Position numbers and translations under genes: made by a program. A stretch of DNA of 64,000 nucleotides from positions 266,577 through 330,576 of the forward strand of contig NZ_KB731324.1 in the NCBI RefSeq assembly GCF_000353285.1. Direction: 5' to 3'. Below, piece after piece: positions 1-7,830 of this stretch. Under the pieces are notes generated by a model. It had not been told where the DNA came from. It worked only from the letters and a program-made list of their open reading frames with translations, and ran no database searches. Numbering within the stretch: position 1 is the stretch's first letter; each line of letters starts with the position of its first letter. The stretch comes from Leptolyngbya boryana PCC 6306. GTDB lineage: Bacteria > Cyanobacteriota > Cyanobacteriia > Leptolyngbyales > Leptolyngbyaceae.

Positions 1-1
1 A

Positions 2-1096
2 AAATGTCAGACAGAAACCCGACTGCCTTCTAGTGTAGATGTCAAGATTACTCGTGATTACCACGAATCATTCAATACTGCCTACAATAGCTATCTTCCT
101 AGACTCAGAGCGGATCTAGCTCGTCAATTTCTATCCTTGGATGGTCAGTTTCAAGATTATCTGGAAACCGTCAAGTCTGAACTGACAGATGTCTTAGTCA
201 AGAAAGCAAAGCTCAAAGGGCTTTCTTCAGCGAAAGGCAGTCAGTTTTTTCAAGATGTCTTGGAGCGAATTCGGGCTGTTCCGGGTGCAGAGGCTCAATT
301 TCGTGAGATTCAGCTTGGTTTCGAGACGCTTTCTGTGTTTAATGTTTCCTATGCAGGTATCATTCAGCGGCAAGTTCGAGCGTATCTAGATAAGCTTACT
401 CCTGATGAAAGTGAAGTAGCTGATCTCAAACCGATTACTAGCTCACAAATTCACGAGCAAGTGCTGGAGATTGTTAAATCAGCAAGCCCGGAGGCAGTGA
501 AAGGTCTGACATTCGATCACTGTCTTGAGGTGATCAAGCAAGCTTTTCCTGAACCTTCGCCAGTTCCTTCAAATCCAAGTGGCGAGACGATCGCCTTTAC
601 CCTCTCTCATTTTCTCAAGAGCAGTGACGTTCTTGTGCTCTGGCAACTTCCAGTTGTGAAGATGATGATCGAATTTGGCTTGGAGCGACTCAAATCCGCG
701 ATCGCTCAGTCTCCTGAAGTTCTCCCCAGTCCTCGTGTGATCCATAGCGAACTACTAGAAAAAGACCCAGATGTCGATAGAAAGCTCCCGATTGAGCAGA
801 TTGAAGCAACCTTGAAGCTTCTGCGAGATAGAACGATCGACGGATGCGATGCAGTATTGCAACAAATGCTGCATGAGCCGAATGAAGTGGCTTATGTGAT
901 GGTGCGAGAATTTGTCGATCGAGTTCTGCGGGCTGAATCTGCGGAACGGGAGTGGAATCGATTCCTTCATCGTGAGCAGATTCATGTTTGGGAAGAACTG
1001 CGTCAAATTGAGACACGAGCGAATCAGCAACAGGAGTGGCAAAAATTAGTCGATGCAGCAAAGCATCATGCTAGTAACCTAAAAGTTATTGCTTAG
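2..1096 (+). CDS. C-terminal part of a large uncharacterised protein (gene runs off the left edge)
   Basis: The reading frame is open from the first bases of the window to the stop at 1096, so this is the 3' part of a longer gene; the TTG at 137 is not a convincing start. At least 364 residues are visible. They are alpha-helical and charged, with no membrane segment and no catalytic motif that I recognise. A helical core (around 'YAGIIQRQVRAYLDKLTPDE') recalls the stalk regions of dynamin-like GTPases, but the GTPase part would lie outside the window, so this is only a guess. Its stop overlaps by 4 bp the stop of the convergent gene 1093-3741, which suggests the two have been neighbours for some time. 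Confidence 0.6.
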   Translation, partial: KCQTETRLPSSVDVKITRDYHESFNTAYNSYLPRLRADLARQFLSLDGQFQDYLETVKSELTDVLVKKAKLKGLSSAKGSQFFQDVLERIRAVPGAEAQFREIQLGFETLSVFNVSYAGIIQRQVRAYLDKLTPDESEVADLKPITSSQIHEQVLEIVKSASPEAVKGLTFDHCLEVIKQAFPEPSPVPSNPSGETIAFTLSHFLKSSDVLVLWQLPVVKMMIEFGLERLKSAIAQSPEVLPSPRVIHSELLEKDPDVDRKLPIEQIEATLKLLRDRTIDGCDAVLQQMLHEPNEVAYVMVREFVDRVLRAESAEREWNRFLHREQIHVWEELRQIETRANQQQEWQKLVDAAKHHASNLKVIA

Positions 1097-3741
1097 CGAC
1101 CAAACAGCGTTAACAGCCAGCCAAGACCGCCAACCAGCAACAAACCGATGATGACAACAGAACCAGGATTTTTGGCAATCACGATCGAGAGATCGAGTAA
1201 GTCTACAATGATTTGAACATCTCTACTGCCCAATCCTCGTAATCTTCCAATTACAAAAGCCATCGTAAATCGAGAAGATAAATCTTGCTTGAGTGCCTCT
1301 GGTAAGATGTTAGAAACAGTATTTTGATAGTAAGACCATCGTCCCGTTAAAGCATTGCAGTAAATTCTTTTGAATAGCCCGTACTGTAACCACTTCAGAA
1401 ACACTGCCAGCCAGGGAACAAAATGTTTAACAAGCGGATTGTAAGTTGATCGAGTGGGCATCTGCTTCGGCTGAGGAACGATCGCAGTCTGTTCGCGATC
1501 GAGATTGTTTAAAATTCTTTGTTGCTCTTGCTCTTCATCACGATCGACTCGATCAGCAAAAGCATTTGCAGCACGCAGCGCAATTTGTTGTGCTGCTGGA
1601 TTACTTTCGCTGGTCAACCAAGAATGATACATTGCTTCCTCAATCTGGGTCTGAGGACGAGCTTGCTTTGTCCAGATCTGATACCTGTACGAATAGTTGC
1701 CGATCTGAATAGGCTTAGCACTCCAATAGTCTCCTCCAGACAGTTGAACACGCTGCTCAACATAGATGTCAGACAGTAAGTCTGCAATCTCTTGCCACTC
1801 ACTCTCTTGCAAATTCGCCACCAAAGATTGCAGTTGAAACTCAATTTCATCAAAATGCGATCGTGCCTGCCGACAAAGCGCAAACAGAATTGCTTCGCGC
1901 ACGAAAGGGTGCTTTTCTCCTTGAAGCATCTGCTGTAATCGATCGACGATGCTGCTTGCTGTGAGTTGTCCCAATTCTGGTTGAGGTTCAATTTCTCCAT
2001 AGGTTCGCGCAACCGTTGCAAGCAAACTCTCACGCGATGTTACTTTCGCTGGATCAATTACTTCAGAAAGTCGTTTCCGTCCTTCATCTTCCCAATGTTC
2101 AAGAATTTTTATCGTAGCTTCTGAGTCCCTGCGATAAGTCCCAGCCAAACTTGCTGCGATCGCTTGATTGAAGTTGATGATCGCAGAATGCGAATGAGTC
2201 GGACTCACCTGCTGCTGAATCTTATCTTGTAACCATTGTCTCAACTGCCTGAGATGAATCTGCAAAGCTCTAGGAAGTGTGTAGCTCAGGAAGACATCTC
2301 GGACAACAGGACTCGGATCAGTTGCTAATTTTTCCAGGAGGTCACAACACTCCTGAGACAGCCCCGTTGACCCCTCCATTCCGCGAGGCGCGTCATAGAG
2401 CGCGGCATAGCTGATAGTTAGCGCAACCGTTATTTTGATATAGTCCTCCGCTTTTGAACTTTTACTAGATTCACTGTTACGTCCTCTCAAGATCGCCTCA
2501 ACTTGAGCAATAATGTGCCGCGCTTGCATCAGGTCCAACCAGGAATGGAGCGTTTTGAACAGTTGCTGATCAAGTGAGTATTCTGGGTCGCGCCATCGTG
2601 CCATTGCATATGCCGCAGTCGCTTGCACATCAGTGTTTGGATCTGCTGATAGTTGTAGGAGTGTTGTCTGAATTGCATTTTCCGAAATCGAGCCAATATC
2701 ACTAATCGTTTCAGCGATTACAGTTCGGATCTCTTTGCATTTTGTATCACTTCCATATAATTCCAAATTTGCTAATCGCCCAACGACTGACTGCCGAATC
2801 AGATCTACTAGCACAGGCAACGCAGATAAAATTTGTCTACGATCGCTATGCCAAGCAATTTTAAACAAAGTCCGCCGTTGCTTTGGAAAGCGAATTGCGA
2901 TTTTAGTACCCTGATTCTTAGTTTCTGTGAAGTTGAAGAAGGTATGAAGGTTTTCTAAATCACGATAATCTAACGCCCGCAGGGAAGCATCTCGTCGCTG
3001 CCAAACTCTCTCTACAATCTCTTCTAAAGCCGCAAAGAACTGATCATCAAATAGCCCATCAAAAAAGCTCAAGCCTAGTGCAAGCAGTCGATCTCGTGGC
3101 TGCTTCAAATGGTGATGATACCAATTACTTAGCGCTTCCTCCTGAGAAAGCGTATTGATCAGTTGAGGCGCATCAGCGACACTGCCACGAGATAACTCAT
3201 ACCAGAATAATTTTGTGCTGCTCGGTTGTCGCCAAGCAGCAAATGTCACATCAGTACTCATTACAATATAGTGTTTACAGAGATTTGCAGCTTTCTGAAT
3301 GCGTGCTAGGTCATAGCCGAAACTCTGAGGATTCACCTGTGTCAGAATAAAGACCGTTGTCTTTTCAGTGTTCTGTAGCTCGATATCGATACTTTGAGGA
3401 TCAGAACTGCGATACCATTCCTTGGAGATTGCCTCCATTCTTTGAGCGCTTAGAGACTCAATCAAACAAGCTGCTGTGTGCTTTGCTAGAGAATCTTTAT
3501 CAACATCAGAACTCCCAGCAAGGACTAAAAATCTCTGGTTCGTCAGTCGAGTGAGCAACTGTGAGATCAGATTAGGACTTTTGAAGGTTGAGGGTTTATA
3601 GCGATCGAGAGCAGGTTCAAAAAAGTCAGGTTTCTGTTGAATAACAGTTTGGGAACCAATCTGAGTAATATCTCCCACTGTGAAATCGCCACCAACATCA
3701 ACATCCTCAAAAATACTCTGCTCTAAGTTGGGTTGGCTCAT
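1093..3741 (-). CDS. HEAT-like repeat protein with degenerate P-loop, N-terminal VGGD motif and C-terminal membrane anchor
   Basis: 882 residues. Residues about 12-28 contain a short beta-type motif 'DVGGDFTVGDITQ'. Residues about 68-85 look like a strand followed by a P-loop remnant (LAGSSDVDKDSLA) in which the usual GxxxxGK[S/T] is not conserved. The region after it resembles the NTPase part of STAND proteins. Residues about 330-700 are helical and HEAT-like ('DPNTDVQATAAYAMARW', 'KHPFVREAILFALCRQ'). The last 30 residues form a hydrophobic glycine-rich anchor. The next gene on the same strand (3836-4318) ends with the same VGGD motif, so the two probably work together. I infer an inactive-STAND sensor or scaffold at the membrane; the function is unknown. 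Confidence 0.75.
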   Translation of the reverse strand: MSQPNLEQSIFEDVDVGGDFTVGDITQIGSQTVIQQKPDFFEPALDRYKPSTFKSPNLISQLLTRLTNQRFLVLAGSSDVDKDSLAKHTAACLIESLSAQRMEAISKEWYRSSDPQSIDIELQNTEKTTVFILTQVNPQSFGYDLARIQKAANLCKHYIVMSTDVTFAAWRQPSSTKLFWYELSRGSVADAPQLINTLSQEEALSNWYHHHLKQPRDRLLALGLSFFDGLFDDQFFAALEEIVERVWQRRDASLRALDYRDLENLHTFFNFTETKNQGTKIAIRFPKQRRTLFKIAWHSDRRQILSALPVLVDLIRQSVVGRLANLELYGSDTKCKEIRTVIAETISDIGSISENAIQTTLLQLSADPNTDVQATAAYAMARWRDPEYSLDQQLFKTLHSWLDLMQARHIIAQVEAILRGRNSESSKSSKAEDYIKITVALTISYAALYDAPRGMEGSTGLSQECCDLLEKLATDPSPVVRDVFLSYTLPRALQIHLRQLRQWLQDKIQQQVSPTHSHSAIINFNQAIAASLAGTYRRDSEATIKILEHWEDEGRKRLSEVIDPAKVTSRESLLATVARTYGEIEPQPELGQLTASSIVDRLQQMLQGEKHPFVREAILFALCRQARSHFDEIEFQLQSLVANLQESEWQEIADLLSDIYVEQRVQLSGGDYWSAKPIQIGNYSYRYQIWTKQARPQTQIEEAMYHSWLTSESNPAAQQIALRAANAFADRVDRDEEQEQQRILNNLDREQTAIVPQPKQMPTRSTYNPLVKHFVPWLAVFLKWLQYGLFKRIYCNALTGRWSYYQNTVSNILPEALKQDLSSRFTMAFVIGRLRGLGSRDVQIIVDLLDLSIVIAKNPGSVVIIGLLLVGGLGWLLTLFGR

Positions 3742-3835
3742 AAATACTAACTTCCCTCAGTTGAATCTCCGTTAATCTGTAAATTTATGCACCCTATCCA
3801 ATGAATTGCTAACCTGCGAATCTTGACTCAATTCT

Positions 3836-4318
3836 CTACAGTTTTCTGTGAACGCTTTGACGAATATCTCCTATCTTTAAGTCGCCACCTACGCCCAAAT
3901 TACGACCTACCACCTGCTCAGCAGCACTTCCCTCACTGATCTGTTCAATATTGCCAATCTCTACACTGTTCTTGATTCGCACCGAGTCAAGAACAACCTG
4001 CAACATAGGGGATTGAGATTGGATACGGTTAACAAAATCACGCAGAAGGGTAGCAAAATCTGGATCGCTCTTCATCTGACTGAGCAGGATTGTCTCTAAC
4101 ATCTCTAAGTTAGCTTCTGTTGGATCTGCTTCCGCAATTGCTAAGACTCCATCTGTATTTGTTGACTTTAGCTTATTTTGTACAGCGTCACGAGTTGCTT
4201 GAACCATTTCGCTACCCTTTGTCAAAGCTACTTCACCGACTTTCTCGCCTACTTTTTCTAAAGCTTTGGGAATAATATATGTTGTGACTGCTCCAGCTAA
4301 CAATGAAAGTGGTTCCAT
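3836..4318 (-). CDS. Small membrane-active-like protein with C-terminal VGGD motif (possible effector)
   Basis: 160 residues. The N-terminus (about 1-45) is a weakly hydrophobic, amphipathic helix region rich in A, G, V and K ('LLAGAVTTYIIPKALEKVG'). A helical middle follows, and the last 25 residues contain 'LGVGGDLKIGDIRQ', closely similar to the motif at the N-terminus of the product of 1093-3741. The gene is 94 bp upstream of that gene on the same strand, so co-transcription is likely. The arrangement (effector with C-terminal motif, NTPase-like partner with N-terminal motif) is that of bacterial NLR-linked amyloid signalling pairs with Bell/HeLo-like effectors. That reading is inference; the protein family itself is not recognised. 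Confidence 0.7.
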   Translation of the reverse strand: MEPLSLLAGAVTTYIIPKALEKVGEKVGEVALTKGSEMVQATRDAVQNKLKSTNTDGVLAIAEADPTEANLEMLETILLSQMKSDPDFATLLRDFVNRIQSQSPMLQVVLDSVRIKNSVEIGNIEQISEGSAAEQVVGRNLGVGGDLKIGDIRQSVHRKL

Positions 4319-4388
4319 TTGAGCAACTCCTAAAGTATTTTACTGTCAATGTCAAAGGGTGTGATGTATGAATGAAAGGCATTGAATA

Positions 4389-4414
4389 GGGAGCAACGTG
4401 ATATGTTTGCTCCC
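4389..4414. other. Perfect 8-bp inverted repeat upstream of 3836-4318
   Basis: The arms gggagcaa and ttgctccc are separated by 10 bases. The site lies about 70 bp upstream of the start of the small VGGD-motif gene (3836-4318, minus strand), so it may sit in its leader or be an operator. No U-tract follows on either strand, so it is not a normal terminator. Confidence 0.4.
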
Positions 4415-4550
4415 TCCTAAAAACTTTGATAAATATAATCTACCGCATTCGCAACTTGTCTAAGTATAACGCTGGATCGAAGCAAAAAGAAAGACTCACC
4501 TTCTGGATGAAAGAATCAGTTCTAGAGTCTTGAATTATGCTGCACAATTG

Positions 4551-4583
4551 CACAAACTTCGGGATCATGATCCTGAAGTTGTG
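4551..4583. repeat. 33-bp imperfect palindrome
   Basis: The stretch from cacaaacttc to tgaagttgtg reads almost the same on the other strand, centred on atcatgat, with one mismatch and one single-base offset. It lies immediately 5' of the transposase remnant at 4604 and may be part of that dead element or a protein-binding palindrome. Confidence 0.4.
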
Positions 4584-4603
4584 AAAATACGCAAGGTCAC
4601 CGC

Positions 4604-5002
4604 ATGTACCGACGTGAAATTCGCTATACTTGCCGCGGCGATATGCAAATGCTGTTTAGTATGAATCCGCGCATTTGTGCAAGTTGTCCCGTGAAGCAGC
4701 ATTGTCTGTCCGATGATTCTAAAAACACCAAAGGGAGACGAATTTCAGTCATCCGAATGAAGCTGCCTCCGATTCCAGCAGTCGTATTAGAGCCTGAGAT
4801 TACGGTCATTGCTCAAACTCCGATTCAAACTGTACAAGGGACTCAAGCTTTGATCTGGACAGATATTCCAGCCACTCAACTGCGGCGAGAGATTCGGCAA
4901 CATTTGAGGCGACACCAAACTCGAATTGAACAGAGCCATTCAGCAACTCAACCCGTCGAATCCGCGATCGTTTACTTAACTCGCAGCCAACGTGCTTACT
5001 GA
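4604..5002 (+). pseudogene. Transposase C-terminal remnant (CxxCPxxxxC type)
   Basis: The 132-residue frame begins with 'YRREIRYTCRGDMQMLF', then a cysteine cluster 'CASCPVKQHCL' and 'GRRISVIRMK'. This combination is typical of the C-terminal part of IS1182/IS4-like DDE transposases. No catalytic DDE part precedes it: the frame closes at a TGA at 4574, only 10 codons upstream of the ATG. The second half (about residues 50-132) does not look like a transposase and may be fused flanking DNA. I read it as a non-functional IS remnant in an IS-rich stretch. It ends tail-to-tail, overlapping the end of the broken STAND gene. Confidence 0.5.
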
Positions 5003-5120
5003 CGACTCGCTTGGGCAGAACGGCTGAAACGCAATGCCATCCAATTCAATACACTCCAGATTTCTGCCGAGATTTTTGGAGTGTCACCAAAGTTGATTGT
5101 CTTCCTCAACAGCCTATTTA

Positions 5121-6545
5121 GTCGTCCTTGAAAAACACTATGCGAAATCGTAGAACCTAAGCAGGTTCTACCTCTAGAACCATCACAGCGCGAAACAATT
5201 TGCGAAGATTGAACCCGCACCCTGCGAGTAAAGCATTGAGACTATCGCCAAGCTGCCCTTTGAGATAGTTGCGCCCTAAACAGTGGTCGCTTTTGCTATG
5301 TCCAATCACAGGCTCAATGGCACTCCGCCGTTTGAACAATCGTCGCGCCTTCCCGGTGCGTTTGCGGGTGTCACAGACGAGAACTTCGACATCCTGCGGG
5401 TGATGGTCTTTGCCCCGAAATCCCTGATCCACGGTGGCATGGTTGGGACGAATGTCTGTGAGTCGCTCGACTTGCTCAATGGCGGGAGTGAGAGTGGAGC
5501 CATCATACGGGTTGCCATGCTGGGCAGCAATGCCCACAATCCAATTGCTGGCGTTCGTGGTCGTCAGCACGACTTTGCAGCCAAACTCGTAGGGTTTGTG
5601 CGCTTTGCCTTTGGCGATGCACTCGACTTCTGGAGCGTGAATGCTGTAGCACTTGCCTTTGTCCTGCTTCTGCTGTTGATAGATTCGCTTGGCAGATTTG
5701 AGCAAGACCGCAACGGCTTCGGGCATCGGCTTCAGTTTGCGTTCTAAATCTCGAATCACTCGTCCCAAGTAGGTGCGTAAGATGCGGGTTTGCTTCTGAG
5801 CGCGTCGTCCTTGTCGAGCAGCGGCATAGCGACTTTGTTTGAGCAGTACTTGTTTGCCCACCCGCACGTAAGTTTGTCGCAACTTCACCTGATGTTTTCG
5901 GGCCATCCGCACCAGCGTTCGTCTGGCTTTGTCGTACAACCGCGCATCGGTAGGAAACGCGATGGCTTTCTCTTGCACGGTCGTATCGACAATCACTTGC
6001 TTCACATCCTGGGGTGACAATGCCTCGCATTGCATGGCGGTCTTGATCACTTGTGACAGCAGTTTTTCCAGTCCATCGACTCCGACTCGTCGTCGCCAGT
6101 TCCCTAAACTCGATGGATGACAAGGCAACTGATGCTGAAAGGTCTCTTCTCCGCAAAAGTACTGCCAGTATGGGTTTTCCACCCATTTTGCCACGACTGA
6201 TTCATCGCTCTCGTTGTACAACGCCTTCAGGTAATGCAGTCCCACCATCAACCGTACAGGCAATGGCGGTCGCCCTCCGTCGGTGGTCATCGTTGTGCCA
6301 AAGTCTTGCTCCAAACTCTCCCAGTCCAGCAGATTTGCCAGTTTGAACAACGCATGCTGCGCGTTCAGTTGGGCTTTCAGTTTTGGAGCTTCTGAGCTTG
6401 ATTTTCCGGATGGTGTTTTCGAGAATCCGGTCATGGGTTTTGCAAGATTTTGAACAGTTTGAGTGATTTTCTTGCAATATTATCATTGTTGCTCATTGCT
6501 TAGAAGCCTCATCCCGATTACGCTTCTAGGTTTTTCAAGGACGAC
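5121..6545 (-). mobile_element. Complete IS5-family insertion sequence, about 1.4 kb
   Basis: The ends are perfect inverted repeats: ttagtcgtccttgaaaaac at 5118-5136 and its reverse complement at 6530-6548. This length counts the flanking TTA/TAA, so the element proper is about 5121-6545. The flanks differ by one base (TTA on one side, TAA on the other, on the same strand), which fits a TNA-type 3-bp target duplication with one change. Inside is a single intact transposase gene on the minus strand. The element has inserted into the tail of a STAND-type gene. With intact ends and an open transposase frame it could still be mobile. Confidence 0.85.
5157..6434 (-). CDS. IS5 family DDE transposase
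   Basis: 425 residues, a full-length transposase. The N-terminal half has 'PPLPVRLMVGLHYLKALYNESDESVV' and 'WQYFCGEETFQ', the classical IS5-family DNA-binding and insertion region. The likely DDE residues are the D of 'QVIVDTTVQEKA' (about residue 146), the D of 'HATVDQGFRGK' (about 342) and the E of 'SAIEPVIGHSKSDH' (about 376). The C-terminal 'GDSLNALLAGCGFNLRKLFR' is the usual ending. It catalyses cut-and-paste movement of the surrounding element. No frameshift is visible, so it appears functional. Confidence 0.92.
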   Translation of the reverse strand: MTGFSKTPSGKSSSEAPKLKAQLNAQHALFKLANLLDWESLEQDFGTTMTTDGGRPPLPVRLMVGLHYLKALYNESDESVVAKWVENPYWQYFCGEETFQHQLPCHPSSLGNWRRRVGVDGLEKLLSQVIKTAMQCEALSPQDVKQVIVDTTVQEKAIAFPTDARLYDKARRTLVRMARKHQVKLRQTYVRVGKQVLLKQSRYAAARQGRRAQKQTRILRTYLGRVIRDLERKLKPMPEAVAVLLKSAKRIYQQQKQDKGKCYSIHAPEVECIAKGKAHKPYEFGCKVVLTTTNASNWIVGIAAQHGNPYDGSTLTPAIEQVERLTDIRPNHATVDQGFRGKDHHPQDVEVLVCDTRKRTGKARRLFKRRSAIEPVIGHSKSDHCLGRNYLKGQLGDSLNALLAGCGFNLRKLFRAVMVLEVEPA

Positions 6546-6945
6546 TAATGTAACCTTGCTCATAACTTGTCATTAGATAGCTATAAGCTTTAGCAGCTTC
6601 AGCGTAGCGATGAGCATACATAAACCATAAAAGCTGGTTACGCTGCTTATCAAGGTAAGAGAAAAGAATACTCTGATCTAAACGCTGTAGCTGCTCAGGC
6701 GATAGCTCTGCACGAATAAAGTCTCGAAAGCTGTTGTGAAACACTCGACAACCTGCATCGGAAACCTCCATGAGGTGTTTTATTTAGTTGAACAAGAGTT
6801 CGCCTTCAAAAACATCTGTTACCTCAGCTATGCGAAGAAGCTCTGAAACTTGGACTCGGAAATTAAGTCGTGCTGCTATACCACATAATTTCTTTAACTG
6901 AGGTTCCCTATCAAACTCGCTCCAAAGAACACTATAGTAAGAATC

Positions 6946-6988
6946 GGTAGTGTTCTAGATGTGTGGGCATAACGTTATACTGCTCGCC
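6946..6988. repeat. Exact 43-bp tandem duplicate of the IS1 left end
   Basis: Positions 6946-6988 and 6989-7031 are identical (ggtagtgttctagatgtgtg... to ...ctgctcgcc). The second copy is the end of the complete IS1-family element; the first is an orphan end, so two insertions or a rearrangement occurred here. It marks the junction between the STAND remnant and the mobile DNA. Confidence 0.9.
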
Positions 6989-7017
6989 GGTAGTGTTCTA
7001 GATGTGTGGGCATAACG

Positions 7018-7431
7018 TTATACTGCTCGCCCGAACTCATGACGATTGATGAATAATCCAATCACAGTATCATGCATCTTCTCAGTCTTGGAAAAACAGA
7101 TCGTCTTTCTGGCAAGCCGCTTGATCCGAGTTCTCAAAGTTAGATGTTTCCGCTCAATGCGCTGTGTGTTGGCTTTGCCAACCGTATGGTGCTGCTCATC
7201 TAGCAATCGCAAGTAAGCTCCCCAACTATCGGTGTAAAACCGTTGAATCGAAAAAGGAGCTAACAGTTGCTGAAGTTGCTTAAGAGCTGAGTCTTCATGG
7301 GTGGCTAGCACATAGGCAAGGACTTTTCCAGTTTGATGGTCAATCGCGTGCCACAACCATCGTTGATGCTGCTTTGACTCGACAAAACTCCACATCTCGT
7401 CCATCTCCGCCGCCTCGACTCTGACGACCAT
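7018..7431 (-). CDS. insB: IS1 InsB-like catalytic part, made as InsAB' by frameshift
   Basis: 137 residues from the ATG at 7431, but translation most likely enters by -1 shifting from insA about 70 bp upstream. DDE-type residues are visible in 'AAEMDEMWSFV' (D), 'RFYTDSWGAYLRLL' (D) and 'QRIERKHLTLRTRIKRL' (E), as in IS1 transposases. The C-terminus 'IGLFINRHEFGRAV' runs into the left end of the element, and the last codons lie in the 43-bp end sequence. It looks intact. Confidence 0.88.
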   Translation of the reverse strand: MVVRVEAAEMDEMWSFVESKQHQRWLWHAIDHQTGKVLAYVLATHEDSALKQLQQLLAPFSIQRFYTDSWGAYLRLLDEQHHTVGKANTQRIERKHLTLRTRIKRLARKTICFSKTEKMHDTVIGLFINRHEFGRAV

Positions 7432-7475
7432 GACTGCAGTGTTATCCGGTTGGTGCTGTTCGAGCAGACTTATGT

Positions 7476-7763
7476 TTACTTGTTCAAGTTGACTTGACTT
7501 TTTTTCAGCGTTTCAATCACAGTCGTTGGGCTAATCTTCAACACTCTGGCGGTATCACGAATACCACTGCCGTTGATTGCCATGTCGCTGATTTGCGCTT
7601 TGACTTCAGGCAGTCGTCCTCGATAGCTAAAGTTCAAGATAAATGATCGTCTCGAACACTCTAAGTTACGGCAACAATACCGTTGTTTTCCAGCAGCACT
7701 GCGACCATGCTTAACGACATCCACACTCTGGCAATCGGGACATTGAACAGGTTCTAGGACCAT
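7476..7763 (-). CDS. insA: IS1 InsA-like protein (zinc-finger/HTH part of the transposase)
   Basis: 95 residues, close to the usual InsA length of about 91. A CxxC zinc ribbon ('CPDCQSVDVVKHG', 'CCRNLECSRRSF') is followed by an HTH ('GIRDTARVLKISPTTVIETLKK'). At the 3' end the minus strand reads ctgaaaaaaagtc, a run of seven A that is the site for -1 programmed frameshifting. After the shift the frame runs without a stop into the InsB part at 7431, so the active product would be the fused InsAB'. Alone, InsA binds the ends and represses transposition in the classical IS1 system. Confidence 0.88.
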   Translation of the reverse strand: MVLEPVQCPDCQSVDVVKHGRSAAGKQRYCCRNLECSRRSFILNFSYRGRLPEVKAQISDMAINGSGIRDTARVLKISPTTVIETLKKSQVNLNK

Positions 7764-7830
7764 CTCGACTCAGCCCTCTAACACATCGTTTTCATTCTGC
7801 CATATATCCACATATCTAGAACACTACCCT

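Larger units (their letters stand above)
4996..6945 (-). pseudogene. STAND-type gene remnant, split by an IS5 element and an in-frame stop, 5' end lost at IS1
   Basis: Joining the minus-strand segments 6945-6546 and 5120-4996 gives one coherent protein tail. It runs 'YYSVLWSEFDREPQLKK', 'VSELLRIAEVTDVFEGELL', an in-frame TAA (near 6784), 'GCRVFHNSFRDFIRAEL', a TPR-like 'LLWFMYAHRYAEAAKAY', then across the IS5 site into 'RLLRKTINFGDTPK' and 'FSRSAQASRQ' before the natural stop at 4996-4998. The FHNSFRDF block is characteristic of the region after the NTPase in STAND ATPases. All upstream coding, including any P-loop, is missing because IS1-related DNA starts at 6946. The gene therefore has three lesions and is dead; the open frame 6535-6771 is only a fragment of it. 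Confidence 0.75.
6989..7828 (-). mobile_element. IS1-family insertion sequence, 840 bp
   Basis: The left end ggtagtgttctagatgtgtgg (6989) and the right end (7808-7828) are inverted repeats matching at 20 of 21 positions. Inside are the two overlapping IS1 frames, InsA and InsB, on the minus strand. No 8-9 bp target duplication is seen at the two outer edges (gaatc before 6946, cttgcgatc after 7828), which suggests that DNA next to the element has been deleted. The right edge falls inside cas12k and the left edge next to a STAND remnant. Confidence 0.85.

Noticed and set aside
4604-4625. tgtaccgacg as a possible opposite CAST end
   Set aside because: Only the first five bases match the tgtac end; there is no series of cgacattaatttgcgaa repeats nearby, and the bases are coding for the transposase remnant.
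5283-6346. Plus-strand frames over the IS5 transposase
   Set aside because: Shadows of the transposase gene; the minus frame carries all DDE motifs.
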